NCBI GenBank assembly: GCA_949316235.1
Contig: OX438752.1
Span: 2,627,001 to 2,691,000 of the forward strand
Direction: 5' to 3'
DNA length: 64,000 nt
DNA from: Oegoconia quadripuncta
Lineage: Eukaryota; Arthropoda; Insecta; Lepidoptera; Autostichidae
Under the pieces are notes generated by a model. That model saw only the letters and a program-made list of their open reading frames with translations. It had not been told where the DNA came from and made no database searches. The position numbers and the translations under genes are program-made. This document shows, one piece after another, positions 44,481-55,047 of the stretch. The stretch's first letter is position 1; every line of letters starts with the position of its first letter.

Positions 44481-44540
44481 AAAAGTTAAGCAAAGCACGT
44501 TTAAGTCTGTTTTGACTTAAACGTGCTTTGCTTAACTTTG
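44481..44540. repeat. perfect 27-bp hairpin, 6-nt loop
   Basis: Arms 44481-44507 and 44514-44540 (aaagttaagcaaagcacgtt...), loop tgtttt. It begins where the A-run of SINE-C copy 4 ends. Confidence 0.97.
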
Positions 44541-45110
44541 ACTATCAGATTCGAGACCACGTGGCCACTTGTGTAGCACATCATGTGCGTTATATTATAT
44601 ATTTATCCCTTAATCAATGAAAACCACACGTACAAAGGACCAACCTCCCGACACTTAAACCAAATCTCACCTACACACAACAGAATCTAATCCTGAGGTA
44701 GAACCCGATTTTGTGGTCCATTGGCTCGCCCACCCACGCACCTGTGAGGCAAAATAGTCTGGGATCAATGAAATTGCCAACAATAGCTTTAGGGCGCTTT
44801 TGATTACTGTTGAGATTAGAAACTAGCTTTTCACGTCAGCATATACTTGAGAATTCAAATTAACTCGATGATCCTCATTAAAGGTTTAAGTTTATTCCAA
44901 TATTGAACATTATTACTACAGAGAATGTGCCGTATTGTATTATTTGAACTGAATATTGGCGGAGGAATGAAGGTTGTGGATTTCGACTAATGAACTGTAC
45001 TACTTGTGTTTATCTAAGTTCGTGTTCTTAGTGTCTTGGTAAGTAGCATCTTAGCTTTTAGAGACATAGATAATATCATTATATAGCATTCTTTAATTTA
45101 AGTGATATCC
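44541..45110. other. unassigned stretch
   Basis: Nothing recognised. Confidence 0.5.
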
Positions 45111-45122
45111 AACTTCACATTA

Positions 45123-45142
45123 TAGGCCCATATTGGGCGCCA
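45123..45142 (-). other. LTR-retrotransposon primer-binding-site-like motif 1
   Basis: Minus strand reads tggcgcccaatatgggcc. TGGCGCC plus following bases resembles a PBS next to a 5' LTR. Similar motifs are at 47900 and 48274. No matching LTR pair was identified. Confidence 0.35.
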
Positions 45143-45197
45143 CTATTTTAATTGGCAAGATTTTCTTTCTAAACACAATATAAAGCTTCGATAAAGT

Positions 45198-45511
45198 GAG
45201 CGTCAGTGGCTCAGCGGTTAAGACACGGTCTCCCAATTTGGGGGGTCAGGGTTCGATTCCCGTGCAGGCCATGTACCAAAGAGTTTTTAAATTTAATTTA
45301 ATTCCTTGTGTGTATTTATCCGACTGCTCTTAAACGGTGAAGGAAAACATCGTGAGGAAACCTGCATGCCTGAGAAATAAAAATTCTAAGGCATGTGAAG
45401 TCCTCAACTAGCATTGGGCCAGCGGGGTGGACTATGGCCCATACTCCCTCATTATACGAGGAAAGGCCTATAGCCTGCAGTGGTATGTTTACAGGCTGAG
45501 ATGATGATATA
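45198..45511 (+). mobile_element. SINE-D copy 3 (tRNA-derived, full length)
   Basis: Head gagcgtcagtggctcagcgg with A box TGGCTCAGCGG and perfect B box GGTTCGATTCC 50-odd bp later. Body: tatttatccgactgctctta, ggaaaacatcgtgaggaaac, tggactatggcccatactcc. The end is gtatgtttacaggctgag plus atgatgat, with no poly-A. Confidence 0.9.
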
Positions 45512-45885
45512 TGGTTACCCTATCAAATCAACTTAGATACACACTACGTACAAGAAGGGTACATCCTTCCAAAGCTACACTATAGTTAAGTATGTATCAA
45601 TCTCATTTCCCTGAAAATTGAATAATACCGTACATTAACGTAGGCGTAAAATGTATATGTTAGATACGATATTGAAATCTGCTGATCCATGAAACAAAAT
45701 TCAGTCAACTGGAAAGGTGTTTGGAGTTAAATCCATTTATATAATGTCAACTTATAAGATGTACAGAAAATCTTTTAAAATAACCTTCTTGAGGCATTCT
45801 TTTGACACAAGATTACATACCTACTCACATTTTTTGGATTTAGTTTTTTGTCTTTAGTCCTATTTTAATACTTTTAAGGAATATA
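45512..45885. other. unassigned stretch
   Basis: Nothing recognised. Confidence 0.5.
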
Positions 45886-46056
45886 TTTGTTTCTCCCACG
45901 GGATCTACTGACTATAACCAAGACCAGGATAAAAATCCTATGTCTTAAACCAGGTTTTGTTATACCTATATACCAAATTTCATCCAAATCCGTTTCGCCG
46001 TGATTTAGCAACAAACATACATCCAAACGTTCGCAATTGTAATATTAGTTTGATAT
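45886..46056 (+). mobile_element. 'ccgcgg' short element L7
   Basis: tcccacgggatctactgact, taccaaatttcatccaaat, end cgcaattgtaatattagttt. The first ~30 bp are missing. Confidence 0.68.
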
Positions 46057-46744
46057 TCTTTATAATTTACGGACTTTTTAGTTTTTCGAATATACCTTCT
46101 ACCTGCCATTAAGACTATATTATATACATGTTGCAATAATTATGTCTTACAGAAAATAGAAAAATAAGTAATTAGTCTGTGAGACAAGTCATATTATTTC
46201 GAAAAAAAAAAGAAATATAGACTTGCAAATGCACGTTTCGACACCCGTGAGATGTGGACACCCCATGTAGATGCAGGTTTGAGTATTAGGTACTACTTTA
46301 ACGTTTGGAATACCAAAACGCTTATAACTGGCATATCACTGATAACCTCATTTAAAATTAAATTCAATAAAATGAGTTGTCAAAAAGATTCAAATAATTT
46401 CTCTTCATTGTAGAATTTAAAGAAATCTAGAAGGCGTAAACGATATAATTGTAAAAAGCGCAACTTCTGTACATATAATAATTAACTCGACATTTACCAG
46501 ACTAAGCAAATGTACAAGGTATGAGGAATCGGTTAGTTGGTTTGTACTACTACCTACTCTGTCGAAAAGGGAAAATGGCCTGGGAGAAAGAGAAAACCGT
46601 AAAACTTTATGTTTATTTTTTAAGCATGCCAGCAGGTATTTAGTAGTTTATGAGAGTCAGCAGAAGTACCATGTAGTTTTGTCATTTACGCTTGATTAAG
46701 TTCAACCAAAAATGACGTCGCACAAATATAATAGGTATTTTCAC
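46057..46744. other. unassigned AT-rich stretch
   Basis: Nothing recognised. Confidence 0.5.
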
Positions 46745-47281
46745 TAAATACATACATACATACATACATAATGTCACGCCTGTTTCCCATTGGGGTAGGC
46801 AGAGACCACAGACTTCCACTTGCTACGATCCTGACACACCTCTTCTGCTTCCTTCACTCTCATAAGGTTGTTCATACATGCTCGTCGGTTTAGGGTACTC
46901 TTGACTTGGCCTTTCTTTAAGACGTCCCCGATTTGATCATGGTACGTTCGCCGTGGTCTTCCTCTACCAACACTACCATCCACATTCGCTTTGTATATCT
47001 CTTTCGTAAGTCTTCTTTCATTCATCCTCTCCACATGTCCAAACCATCTCAGAATACCTTTTTCAATCTTTGTCACTACATCTTCATTCACACTGCTTAA
47101 CTCCCTAATTACACTATTTCTGATTTTATCTTTCAGAGTCACCCCATTCATACTTCTCAATGATCTCATTTCCACTGCATTTATTCTACTTTCATTCTTC
47201 TTTTGCCATACCCAGCATTCACTCCCGTAAGTCAATGTTGGAACCAGCACCCCGCCATGAACAGCCAGACTAAATAAAGTT
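46745..47281 (-). mobile_element. RTE-a LINE 3' end with (ATAC)n tail
   Basis: Minus-strand C-terminus and a very short 3' UTR ending ggcgtgacattatgtatgta in tandem GTAT units. The right edge is SINE-C copy 5, inserted with the duplication taaataaagtt. Confidence 0.85.
46774..47250 (-). pseudogene. RTE-a LINE ORF C-terminus
   Basis: 158 open codons: YGSECW (8-13), [18 protein letters not shown] (28-45), RWFGHVERM (68-76), GRGRPRR (95-101), DRSKWKSVV near the end. This is the conserved layout after the RT domain of RTE-group LINEs. The frame extends upstream to about 47278 (LAVHGG), then stops at the SINE. The RT active site is not included. Confidence 0.82.
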
Positions 47282-47542
47282 CACTAAATAAATTAATAAA
47301 TATTTCGGACACTTACACCAATCATCTAGTCCCAAATTAAGCAAAGCTTGTACTATGGATACTAGATAACGGATAAACATACATAAATATTTATATAGAC
47401 ATCCATGACTCAGGAATAAATGTTCATATTCATCACACAAACATTTACCCGTCGCGGGATTCGAACCCGCCACCGTTGGTTTCGCTGACAGGGTCACTAT
47501 CCACTACACCAATCGGTCGTCGTATTACTCGTATTACCTACT
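47282..47542 (-). mobile_element. SINE-C copy 5, full length with 11-bp TSD
   Basis: Head on the right with B box GGTTCGAATCC and TGGTGTAGTGG. Direct repeats taaataaagtt at 47271-47281 and 47543-47553. About 20 bp (gtattactcgtattacctac) lie between the usual head and the right repeat. Confidence 0.92.
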
Positions 47543-47553
47543 TTAAATAAAGT

Positions 47554-47895
47554 TGTACATCAAGGAGCGCCTTAGTGAACTCAAATTAATTTTACCCTCC
47601 GAATTCCAAAATTAAACCACATTTACGCATTTGTTTGGGAATCCGTTTGCGGTACATAAAACGCGCTTTGTCTGTTTGCTGGAAACAAACCGCTAAATTG
47701 ATTTCAAACAGGTATAACCTGAGTTACTCTCTTATTTAGATCATTATACAGATGTAATTTGAAATTGTGGTTGTATAATGCATTTGGTTGGTAAAGTAAA
47801 TTTAGCTTCATGTAACGTTACCAAATTAATCTTTCAGTTGCAATGAATATAGTTTTGATTGCATTTGAGGTTTCGTATAATAGTAATTTAATTCC
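47554..47895. other. unassigned stretch
   Basis: Nothing recognised. Confidence 0.45.
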
Positions 47896-47897
47896 AG

Positions 47898-47920
47898 AAG
47901 GCCCCACATTGGGCGCCATT
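47898..47920 (-). other. PBS-like motif 2
   Basis: Minus strand: tggcgcccaatgtggggcc. Confidence 0.38.
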
Positions 47921-48269
47921 GAGAATGTGATCAAATAATTACAATACTGCTATTATTGTTCCATAATAATATAAATATTCTACCTGAACAAACAACGTTG
48001 AGTTACAGATAAGTCCCTAACCAAATCATTATTAATAATATGCTGATATATAACATATATTATGTACAAGATGTGCCCGATTTAGTTGGTTTATATTAAG
48101 GCGATTTTCGCCATTGACCTAGAACAATCCATTGTAAAAATAAGGCCTCCATCACAGCAGGCTAGGGTTCACTATTTATATAGTAGACATAAACCTGACA
48201 TTTTTTTTCTTATGAACTGCCGTAAAAAATCGTGATCTAAATATTTTAGATTTATACGAGCATAACGTC

Positions 48270-48292
48270 GGAGTCCCACGTCGGGCGCCAAA
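48270..48292 (-). other. PBS-like motif 3
   Basis: Minus strand: ttttggcgcccgacgtggga. The flanks differ from those of motifs 1 and 2. Confidence 0.38.
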
Positions 48293-48940
48293 ATAACATT
48301 AACTTAAAACCCACTCCAACGTATCAGGTAAGCCGATTCAATTTGACTCTTAAAGAATTTACCTTCATCTTACTACATCTTAAGGTAACCCCTTGTATCT
48401 TAATATATTGTGAACACTATGCTTTTCGAATCAAATTTATCCTTACTAATTTGAGCAATGTTGTTATTGATTGCAGTGGAAAGTTAATTTATAAGCTTTC
48501 AGTAAACTCGAACTCCCAGTTGTATGGTTGAACTAATTGAATCGCGATCCACAAAATCGATGATTATTTTAATATTTGGAAAACTGCATTACCCATGCGT
48601 CAGAGCTCTATGAAATTTTAACCTTTTGTTATCAGAATCAGAACTATTTATTTGCTCAAATCAATGTATACAATGGAGGGAAATAGGTGAACATTCATGT
48701 TTTGCCTCAATCACAATGCCATACACATGTTAGTAAGGGAAGTGATTACAATGATCCTCAAGCTTAAAATCGCTCCAGTTTCAATACACTTTTTCTAAAA
48801 TATTAATACCCTTTCGTTTACTCTTTAAATAAGGAAACCCACACTCAAATCGGCCCGCGCATTACTGAGATACGTCCGGACACACACACACACACACAAA
48901 ACCGTGAAATACTGATATGAAATTTAAGTTGGATCATGAT
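48293..48940. other. possible solo LTR remnant; otherwise unassigned
   Basis: If motif 3 is a PBS, an LTR would lie here. I could not define its ends. A LINE tail-like gaactatttatttgc occurs near 48645. Confidence 0.3.
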
Positions 48941-49287
48941 TAACCGCCTCCGTGGCTCAATGTAAACAACATTGGGTTTACGATTCGGAGGTCGCGGGTT
49001 CGATCCCCAGCGGGGTACATTTTTAAGTACTCGGTTTGGTTGGTGGTAGGGCATTTTAAATGTCCGCCTGGCTAGCTACCACCATCTTATCTAAATCTGC
49101 CGCCAAGCAGCAATGTTAATAGCATTGTCGTGTTCCGGTTGTCAGAGATAAGATAGCCAGTCCCCCAAATGTGTTGGGGTTTCCGGGTCAGTACGCTTCC
49201 AACTTCGACCTCATCTTCACTTAACAGCAGGTGTGATTGAGGTCAAGTACCAACCCCTTATGCATTAAAAAAAAAAAAAAAAAAAAA
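48941..49287 (+). mobile_element. SINE-A copy 14, closest to consensus
   Basis: Full length with intact A box, B box GGTTCGATCCC, complete body and a 23-A tail. Best candidate for a recent insertion of this family. Confidence 0.94.
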
Positions 49288-49964
49288 GATTTCGTTTGTA
49301 TGAGTGTACGTGTTTTAATACCTAGACTCGTCACTTTTCTACCCCATCAGATGTCATAAATGTCTTTAATTTGATATCAACGAGAAAAGGGTGCGACGTT
49401 CGTCTTTTTACTCGACCTTCCACGATATCTCCGTCAGGTTGTCATCAAACCGGAAGATCGAGTCGCCTTCGATCGTCAAACGTTGTTACAATAATCCGTG
49501 TGTCGCAACTCGCTACTACGTCAGGTAGGGGAAGGGATCGGGGTCGGTGATTTCATATTTGGTGATTTTTGTGTAGATTTAAAAGCGATGTGATTGGGGT
49601 TGCTTTTGACATGCGTGTTGAAGTTAATATTGGATGACGCGGAGGACTAGACGGAGACATTACGTTAAACTAACCTTTATTTCTACATTACTAAAACTTT
49701 TAAACAAAAACTTGTCACCATCATAATAATATGACAGGTCTTCCCGCCACTGAACATAAGCCTCCACATCGAACTCCAGAACAACGGGTTGGAAGTGGTC
49801 CATAGGTATACAGCAATGTTATACACTAGATCATCCGTCCACCTTCTTCCATCTAGTGGCATACGTCATGCAGGTAGAAAAGCAGTGCCTACCATTGGAA
49901 ATTGTAATCTTTCTTCGAAATGTATTGTAAAGATCGCTGATTCATACTGATGTGAACAGAAATT
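49288..49964. other. unassigned stretch
   Basis: Nothing recognised. Confidence 0.5.
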
Positions 49965-50520
49965 CTAAATAGTTGCGAGGATTGCTATCATCATCATCTT
50001 ATTTAGGAGCCATGCTCTTGTCGGTGGAGTTTTTTCCATATCTCTCTGCTCACCGCCTTCCTCTTGACCTCCTGATACGACACAACAATCAAATTCTCTT
50101 TCATCTGCTGCATGTGGCTTATTCTCGGTCTTCCTCTTTTTCTTTCCCCTCTATTCTTCATTCTATTATGGTTTTGATGAGATCATCGTGTCGTATAAGG
50201 TATCCCAGCATTTCCATTATCCACTCCCAACAATTTCCCTTTTTCCTTTTCTATATTTAAAACCTCTTCATTCGTTTTCTTCTCTGTCCAGCTGATTCGT
50301 TCCATTCTCCTCCAGCACCACATCTCAAAAGCTTCCAATCTTTCTTTGTCTTTAAGAGGCAGAGTCCACGTTACACACCCATACAAAGCAATGCTCCAAA
50401 TGTACACTTTTATAAGTTTTTGCGAACTCTGCCTGATATTCTGGCTTTGAGCAGGTTCTTTTTTGCATTGAATGCTTGTCTTGCCATAGCTATTCTTGCT
50501 TTTATGTCTGGCGTACATCG
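49965..50520 (-). pseudogene. RTE/BovB-like LINE ORF C-terminus (RTE-b)
   Basis: 50183-50518 reads LIKVYIWSIALYGCVTWTL, ERLEAFEMWCWRRMERISWT and EKKTNEEVLN, highly characteristic of the RTE-BovB group. A frameshift near 50190 leads to a GRPRISHMQQM-like segment (50090-50150) and REIWKK (50040). Broken, no RT core. Confidence 0.85.
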
Positions 50521-50725
50521 GGAGTCTTGAGTAATTACGCTGCCTAGGTATTTAAATGATTCAGCCTGTGGAATTTATGTATTAGAGTAATAGGGCTATT
50601 TTTGGGTATTTCGATGTAATTAGAGTTATTGTTTTTGTTGTGGCTAAGAGCAAGTAAGTTATTTTGTAGTTGTATTTTCTCTCGTTTAATTGTAAACTTT
50701 ATCATTCAGCCTACTCTATGATAAA

Positions 50726-51068
50726 AATTTAAAGATACTATAAAACAGAAACTTATTGAGAAAGCATATTAAAAAATATCGGACTATTTAGATGATAATC
50801 ATCCCTGGACATAATCAGATCGTTCGCATGCCAGGCTATTTCACAATTAATAATGAAATTTAAAAACCTGTTTGTAATATAAAAACCTTTATGTAAAATC
50901 AAAGCCTTATTTTAAAGAGCAACCCTTCGAGTTTCTTGCTTGTTGTTCTCAGGGGAAAATTGCATTTTGAACCAGCAGCAGCAGCAGCAGAAATTTACTA
51001 TGTAAAATTGTCAATTTTAAGTGTACTCTGTGTACCTACAAAATAAAGCATTTTTGACTTTAACTTTG
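50726..51068 (+). mobile_element. LINE-H 3' end with (CAG)6
   Basis: SDYLDDNHPWT-stop (50780-50815), conserved 3' UTR, AATAAAGCATTTTTGACTTT end. At 50971-50990 a (CAG) run replaces the usual catgcagtag. Confidence 0.85.
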
Positions 51069-51099
51069 AACACTCTGCACGCCACTCTAACATCCATCT

Positions 51100-51255
51100 T
51101 GGACACACACACGCAGCGCCATCTAGTTCCCAACTAAGCATGTGTTACGGATACCAGAGGGTTGATATTGTTAACAAATATTTTTTATTTTGTAATTGTG
51201 TACTTACATATCATAAATGAAAACATAGGGTACACTTGTCCGTATTCATCATGGC
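51100..51255 (-). mobile_element. SINE-B copy 7, body part
   Basis: cgcagcgccatctagttccc to cttgtccgtattcatcatgg; interrupted by SINE-A copy 15. Confidence 0.9.
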
Positions 51256-51550
51256 TTTTTTTTTATGCACGACGGGTTCCTACTTGACCTCAATCACACC
51301 TGATGTTAAATGAAGATGAGGTCGAAGGTGAAAGCGTACTGACCCGGAAACCCCAACACACAACAATGCTATTAACATTGCTGCTTGGCGGCAGATTTAG
51401 ATAAGATGGTGGTAGCTAGCCAGTAGGACATTTAAAATGCCCTATCACCAATCGAACCGAGTACTTTAACATGTACCCCGCTGGGGATCGAATCCACGAC
51501 CTCCGAATCGTAAACCCAATGTTCCCTACATTGAGCCACGGAGGAGGCGG
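51256..51550 (-). mobile_element. SINE-A copy 15 inserted in SINE-B
   Basis: Poly-T at left, head at right. Internal deletion after ccccaacaca removes ~45 bp. The B-box complement is ggggatcgaatcc. Confidence 0.93.
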
Positions 51551-51642
51551 AGCTTATGCCCCTAGCAGGTTTCAAACCCGTGACCTTAAGTTATAACAGT
51601 CAGCTTTTCTAACCACTACAACAAACAGGTCGTCAAATCCAT
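51551..51642 (-). mobile_element. SINE-B copy 7, head part
   Basis: tatgcccctagcaggtttca ... ccactacaacaaacaggtcg. Degraded B box. Confidence 0.88.
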
Positions 51643-52434
51643 CATTACTAATTACACCTAAAAGTGAAATGTAAACTTAGCTGTAACAAATCTATTCTTT
51701 CGCTCATGATAAAAGTTGAGAGATTAAAGTGGCAAGGTAAATCACCAGAAGAATTTATTCAAGCTTAGATAACTTGTGGGGTGCAAGATTAAACGAAGAT
51801 TGATCGGAGAAAAATTTTATAAGGGTATCAACATTGTTGAGTTTCGGAACAAAGTACTTGTAGGTACTTCTTAAGAATACATAATATAATGGCTTAGTCT
51901 TTTGGGAATAAAATGGTAATGAAATGAAATATTTATTGACAGAAATATGGTCCAACAATTGATGTTTAAATATAATACAGCGCGTTCGCATATTCTGCCA
52001 TTTATGGCGTGCAAATATCATTGTCTTAAAGCATAATATTAAATATATAGTAAATTATTAAACAAGTCAAATTAGTAATGATTATTAACGATAAATTAAT
52101 TAATTTCAATGTCAGAAAATATGCAATAAACAGAGAAATAAATTACTTGTCGCTCAGAAATTCCGATACTGAATAATAAACCTACTCTAGAATATATCAA
52201 ACACCTGCTTTTTAAATATTTTACCAATTGTATTTTTGAATTAATTAGATAAATGATAATTATTATTGCTTATAAGTATTCATGGCGTATAATTTCGGCA
52301 TGTTAAAAGAATAGAACCAACCCATCTCTTCACGTGGATGTCGTAAAAGGCGACTAAGGGAATTTACACCAAAAAACATTCAGAGACTTGCATTAACGGC
52401 GAAGGGTTCAGTGTCACGTGTGCATTTTTATATA
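51643..52434. other. unassigned AT-rich stretch
   Basis: aaatgaaatatttattgaca (51917) looks like a LINE tail. agaaccaacccatctcttca (52314) has a shorter relative at 54681 (agaaccaacccgtttattcc), so a fragmentary repeat is present. Confidence 0.4.
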
Positions 52435-52852
52435 TTGGGTCTTTACCTATGAAATTGGAGTTTTTTTTCTTCGTTAATCATATGTACCAATTCCTGCGAT
52501 TTTCAAAGCTATATCCAAATTTGTTTTTTATTTACAAAATGGAATATAATTTCAAGGTTTTACATGAAATATTTTTAAATTTCTGGGCTAAATCACATAA
52601 TAAAAAATTTGAACGGAGCTCTTTTCATGTGCTTCCCATAATCATTTAATTTTCTTAGATTCGCTGAAACTTTTATAAAGCGGTTACTTTTAAAAATTAA
52701 CGCTGCATACTTAACACACACACTTAACACTTAGCACACAAAGTTTAGTTAAATTTGGATTTGCCGTTCCCAAAAAAAAAATCAAAAATGTTTGTATGGA
52801 GAATACAGTCTTAATGAAATTCTCCATACAAAACGCCAATTTCATAGGTAAT
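52435..52852 (-). mobile_element. Tc1/mariner-type MITE, copy 2
   Basis: Left end TTGGGTCTTTACCTATGAAA after TA (52433-52434). The right end is short: ccaatttcataggta runs into atattt, missing about 7 bp including GGACC. Orientation is opposite to copy 1. Interior contains a duplicated cacttaacactta. Confidence 0.85.
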
Positions 52853-52917
52853 ATTTACTATGGATGTTGTTCACTCATTGAACTTGTTTGGGACACCCAC
52901 AGTACAGTTTGGTGTAT

Positions 52918-53025
52918 CTCTGACCACCCCATTTGTTTGGCTTTCGATTAGCGAAGTTAAGCAATGTCTGACGCGGTGAGCGGTATTTTTAGTCCCGACT
53001 AAAAACGACTGGTTGATGTGTGTCC
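52918..53025 (+). pseudogene. 5S rRNA-like fragment 2
   Basis: cgattagcgaagttaagcaa then tgtctgacgcggt resembles the 5S segment 'cgatcaccgaagttaagcaacgtcgggcgcggt'. Preceded by tctgaccaccccatttg, which also occurs alone at 28150 and 57140. Confidence 0.5.
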
Positions 53026-53179
53026 GATTTGAGTAGATTTTTTTTTTATTTTGAAGACTAAATAAGTAGAAAGATTATTAATATTATTGTTAATTCGCCA
53101 TGTTTGACGAAAATCGGTTAAGCCATTTTGAAGATATTTAGCTTTTAACACATTTGGTTTGTTTTTTCAATTTTTTTTA

Positions 53180-53405
53180 ATAAATAAATAACACACAGCG
53201 CCATCTAGTTCCACTTTAAGCAACTATAGGCTTGTGTTGTGGATACCAGATGGTTGATATACTACATAAATATATTTTTTTGTAAATAAATACTTATTAT
53301 AAATGAAAACTTCCATAACTCAGGTACACTTGTCCGTATTCATCATACAAACATATGCCCCTTGCGGGATTCAAACCCGCGACCGTTTGGTATAGTGGCC
53401 AGAGT
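53180..53405 (-). mobile_element. SINE-B copy 8 (head cut)
   Basis: cacacagcgccatctagttc to gtttggtatagtggccagag. The last ~30 bp of the head are missing. Confidence 0.88.
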
Positions 53406-53760
53406 ATGTATGTAAATAGTACATTATTGCAAAGGCCGGGAAATAGGCAATTGCAGGTCGAGTATGAGTTTGAAGGCCGATCCGTAGGCGAGGACTTCAC
53501 TATACGAGACAGACAATTGCCATTTCCGGCGAGGCATATATATGTATAGTGCTTTTCTCAAAAGAATGCATAAAATAATAAATGTTTAAATAACAAATCA
53601 AGACGAATTTTCAGCTTTGCCACCGATTTTCTATTTATCATCTGTGCCGAAAGGCAAACGCATTTACGCATACAGCCACGTGAACGCAATTTGTACTAAG
53701 CAAAGAGATTTTGGTATGCCAAGAATGATAAAAGAGATCCAATGAAAGAGTATATAATAA
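53406..53760. other. unassigned stretch
   Basis: Nothing recognised. Confidence 0.5.
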
Positions 53761-53886
53761 CCCCAGCACGCCGTTTCATACAACATTGCTGGAGCGTTGT
53801 AATGTTCCAAATTCAAAAAACGCCCCAGCACGCCGTTTCATACAACATTGCTGGAGCGTTGTAATGTTCCAAGTTCAAAAAACGCT
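53761..53886. repeat. 62-bp tandem duplication
   Basis: ccccagcacgccgtttcata starts at 53761 and 53823. The two copies differ by one base (ccaaattc/ccaagttc). Confidence 0.96.
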
Positions 53887-54344
53887 CCTGCAATGGATTT
53901 ATTTTTCGCTGTCCGCAAATTAGATACTTCGCGTGTCCTTTTTTCGAAAGTAATAACAATATTTCCATGCATGTTTGAGAAAATATACAAAGTACCTGTA
54001 TAATACTACTTATGTAGGTTACATTTTCTTTTGTCAAGTCAAAACACACGACCCAGGTAAATAGGTATCCAAACGCTCGTAGACGTGACGTCGCCTCTCA
54101 TTACTCCGTGTCAACATTTCTGTGTACATGACATGCCAAAGTTGACGACTCGACTAATTATTTTAGTTTAGCGGTTAAAGGTGAACCAAGACATTTGCGC
54201 GGGAAGAGACGGGAAATTATGTTACAACCGTACAGTGTTGCTTGAGTTTCAATTATAGGTAAAGTTTAAGAAGATTTGAATGGTGTAAGTTGGCTAACAT
54301 CGACTTTACACAGTATGAGACCCGTAAGTTGGAATATATATAAT
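53887..54344. other. unassigned stretch
   Basis: Nothing recognised. Confidence 0.5.
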
Positions 54345-54622
54345 AATAATAATAAATAAATATCCTTGGACATACACACAGCGCCATCTATTTCCGCTTT
54401 AAGCAACTATAGTCTTGTGTTGTGGATACCAGATGGTTGATATACTACATAAATATATTTTTTTTTGTAAATAAATACTTATTATAAATGAAAACATCCA
54501 TAACTCGGGTACACGTGTCCGTATTCATCATATAAACATAATGCCCCTCACAGGATTCTAACCCGCGACCTTTTGGTATAGTGGTCAGCGTTTCTAACCA
54601 GTACAACAAACAGGTCGACAGT
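54345..54622 (-). mobile_element. SINE-B copy 9
   Basis: Full-length; B-box region altered (aggattctaacccgcgacc). Confidence 0.9.
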
Positions 54623-54750
54623 CGAAATATATTACACGAATAAAGGTAGCATGTGCTGTGTTTCGGCACTGAAATAGAATAGAACCAACCCGTTTATTCC
54701 CGTGGGCGTAGCAAAGGCGACTACGGGACTTTGTACAGCAGTATAAACAT

Positions 54751-54836
54751 ACTAGCCTTCCGCCAGCGGCTTCGTCTACGTAGAATATCTTTATCGCTAC
54801 TCACAACTACTCACATTATCGAGATAAAAAATATTG
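54751..54836 (+). mobile_element. 'ccgcgg' short element L8, 5' part
   Basis: ctagccttccgccagcggct, cgtctacgtagaatatcttt, ending gagataaaaaatatt. Confidence 0.65.
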
Positions 54837-54978
54837 GGACCACAAAGTCGCCGTTCCACAAAGTCCTAAATAACCACGTTGCTAGACGGAAGCGTATAAC
54901 AAGACTCAGCATAAGGTTTTCAAGGCGACTACTTAACTGATTATTAATCTGTGCCTTAACCTTTGGATGCACATTGCA

Positions 54979-55047
54979 CACGGACACCGATCGGTGCCAA
55001 AAAATTTTGATCCCGTCAACACTCGCGGACACCGATCGGTGCCAACG
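54979..55047. repeat. twice-repeated palindrome cggacaccgatcggtgccaa
   Basis: Identical 20-bp copies at 54981-55000 and 55026-55045, each centred on the palindrome caccgatcggtg. Confidence 0.92.

Noticed and set aside
45198..45270. tRNA gene at the SINE-D head
   Set aside because: Good A and B boxes, but continuous with a repeated body also found at 62073.
46991..47230. 79-aa hydrophobic plus-strand ORF
   Set aside because: Antisense of the RTE-a C-terminus.
48941..49015. tRNA gene
   Set aside because: A and B boxes are present, but the same sequence heads sixteen SINE-A copies and has no closed acceptor stem.
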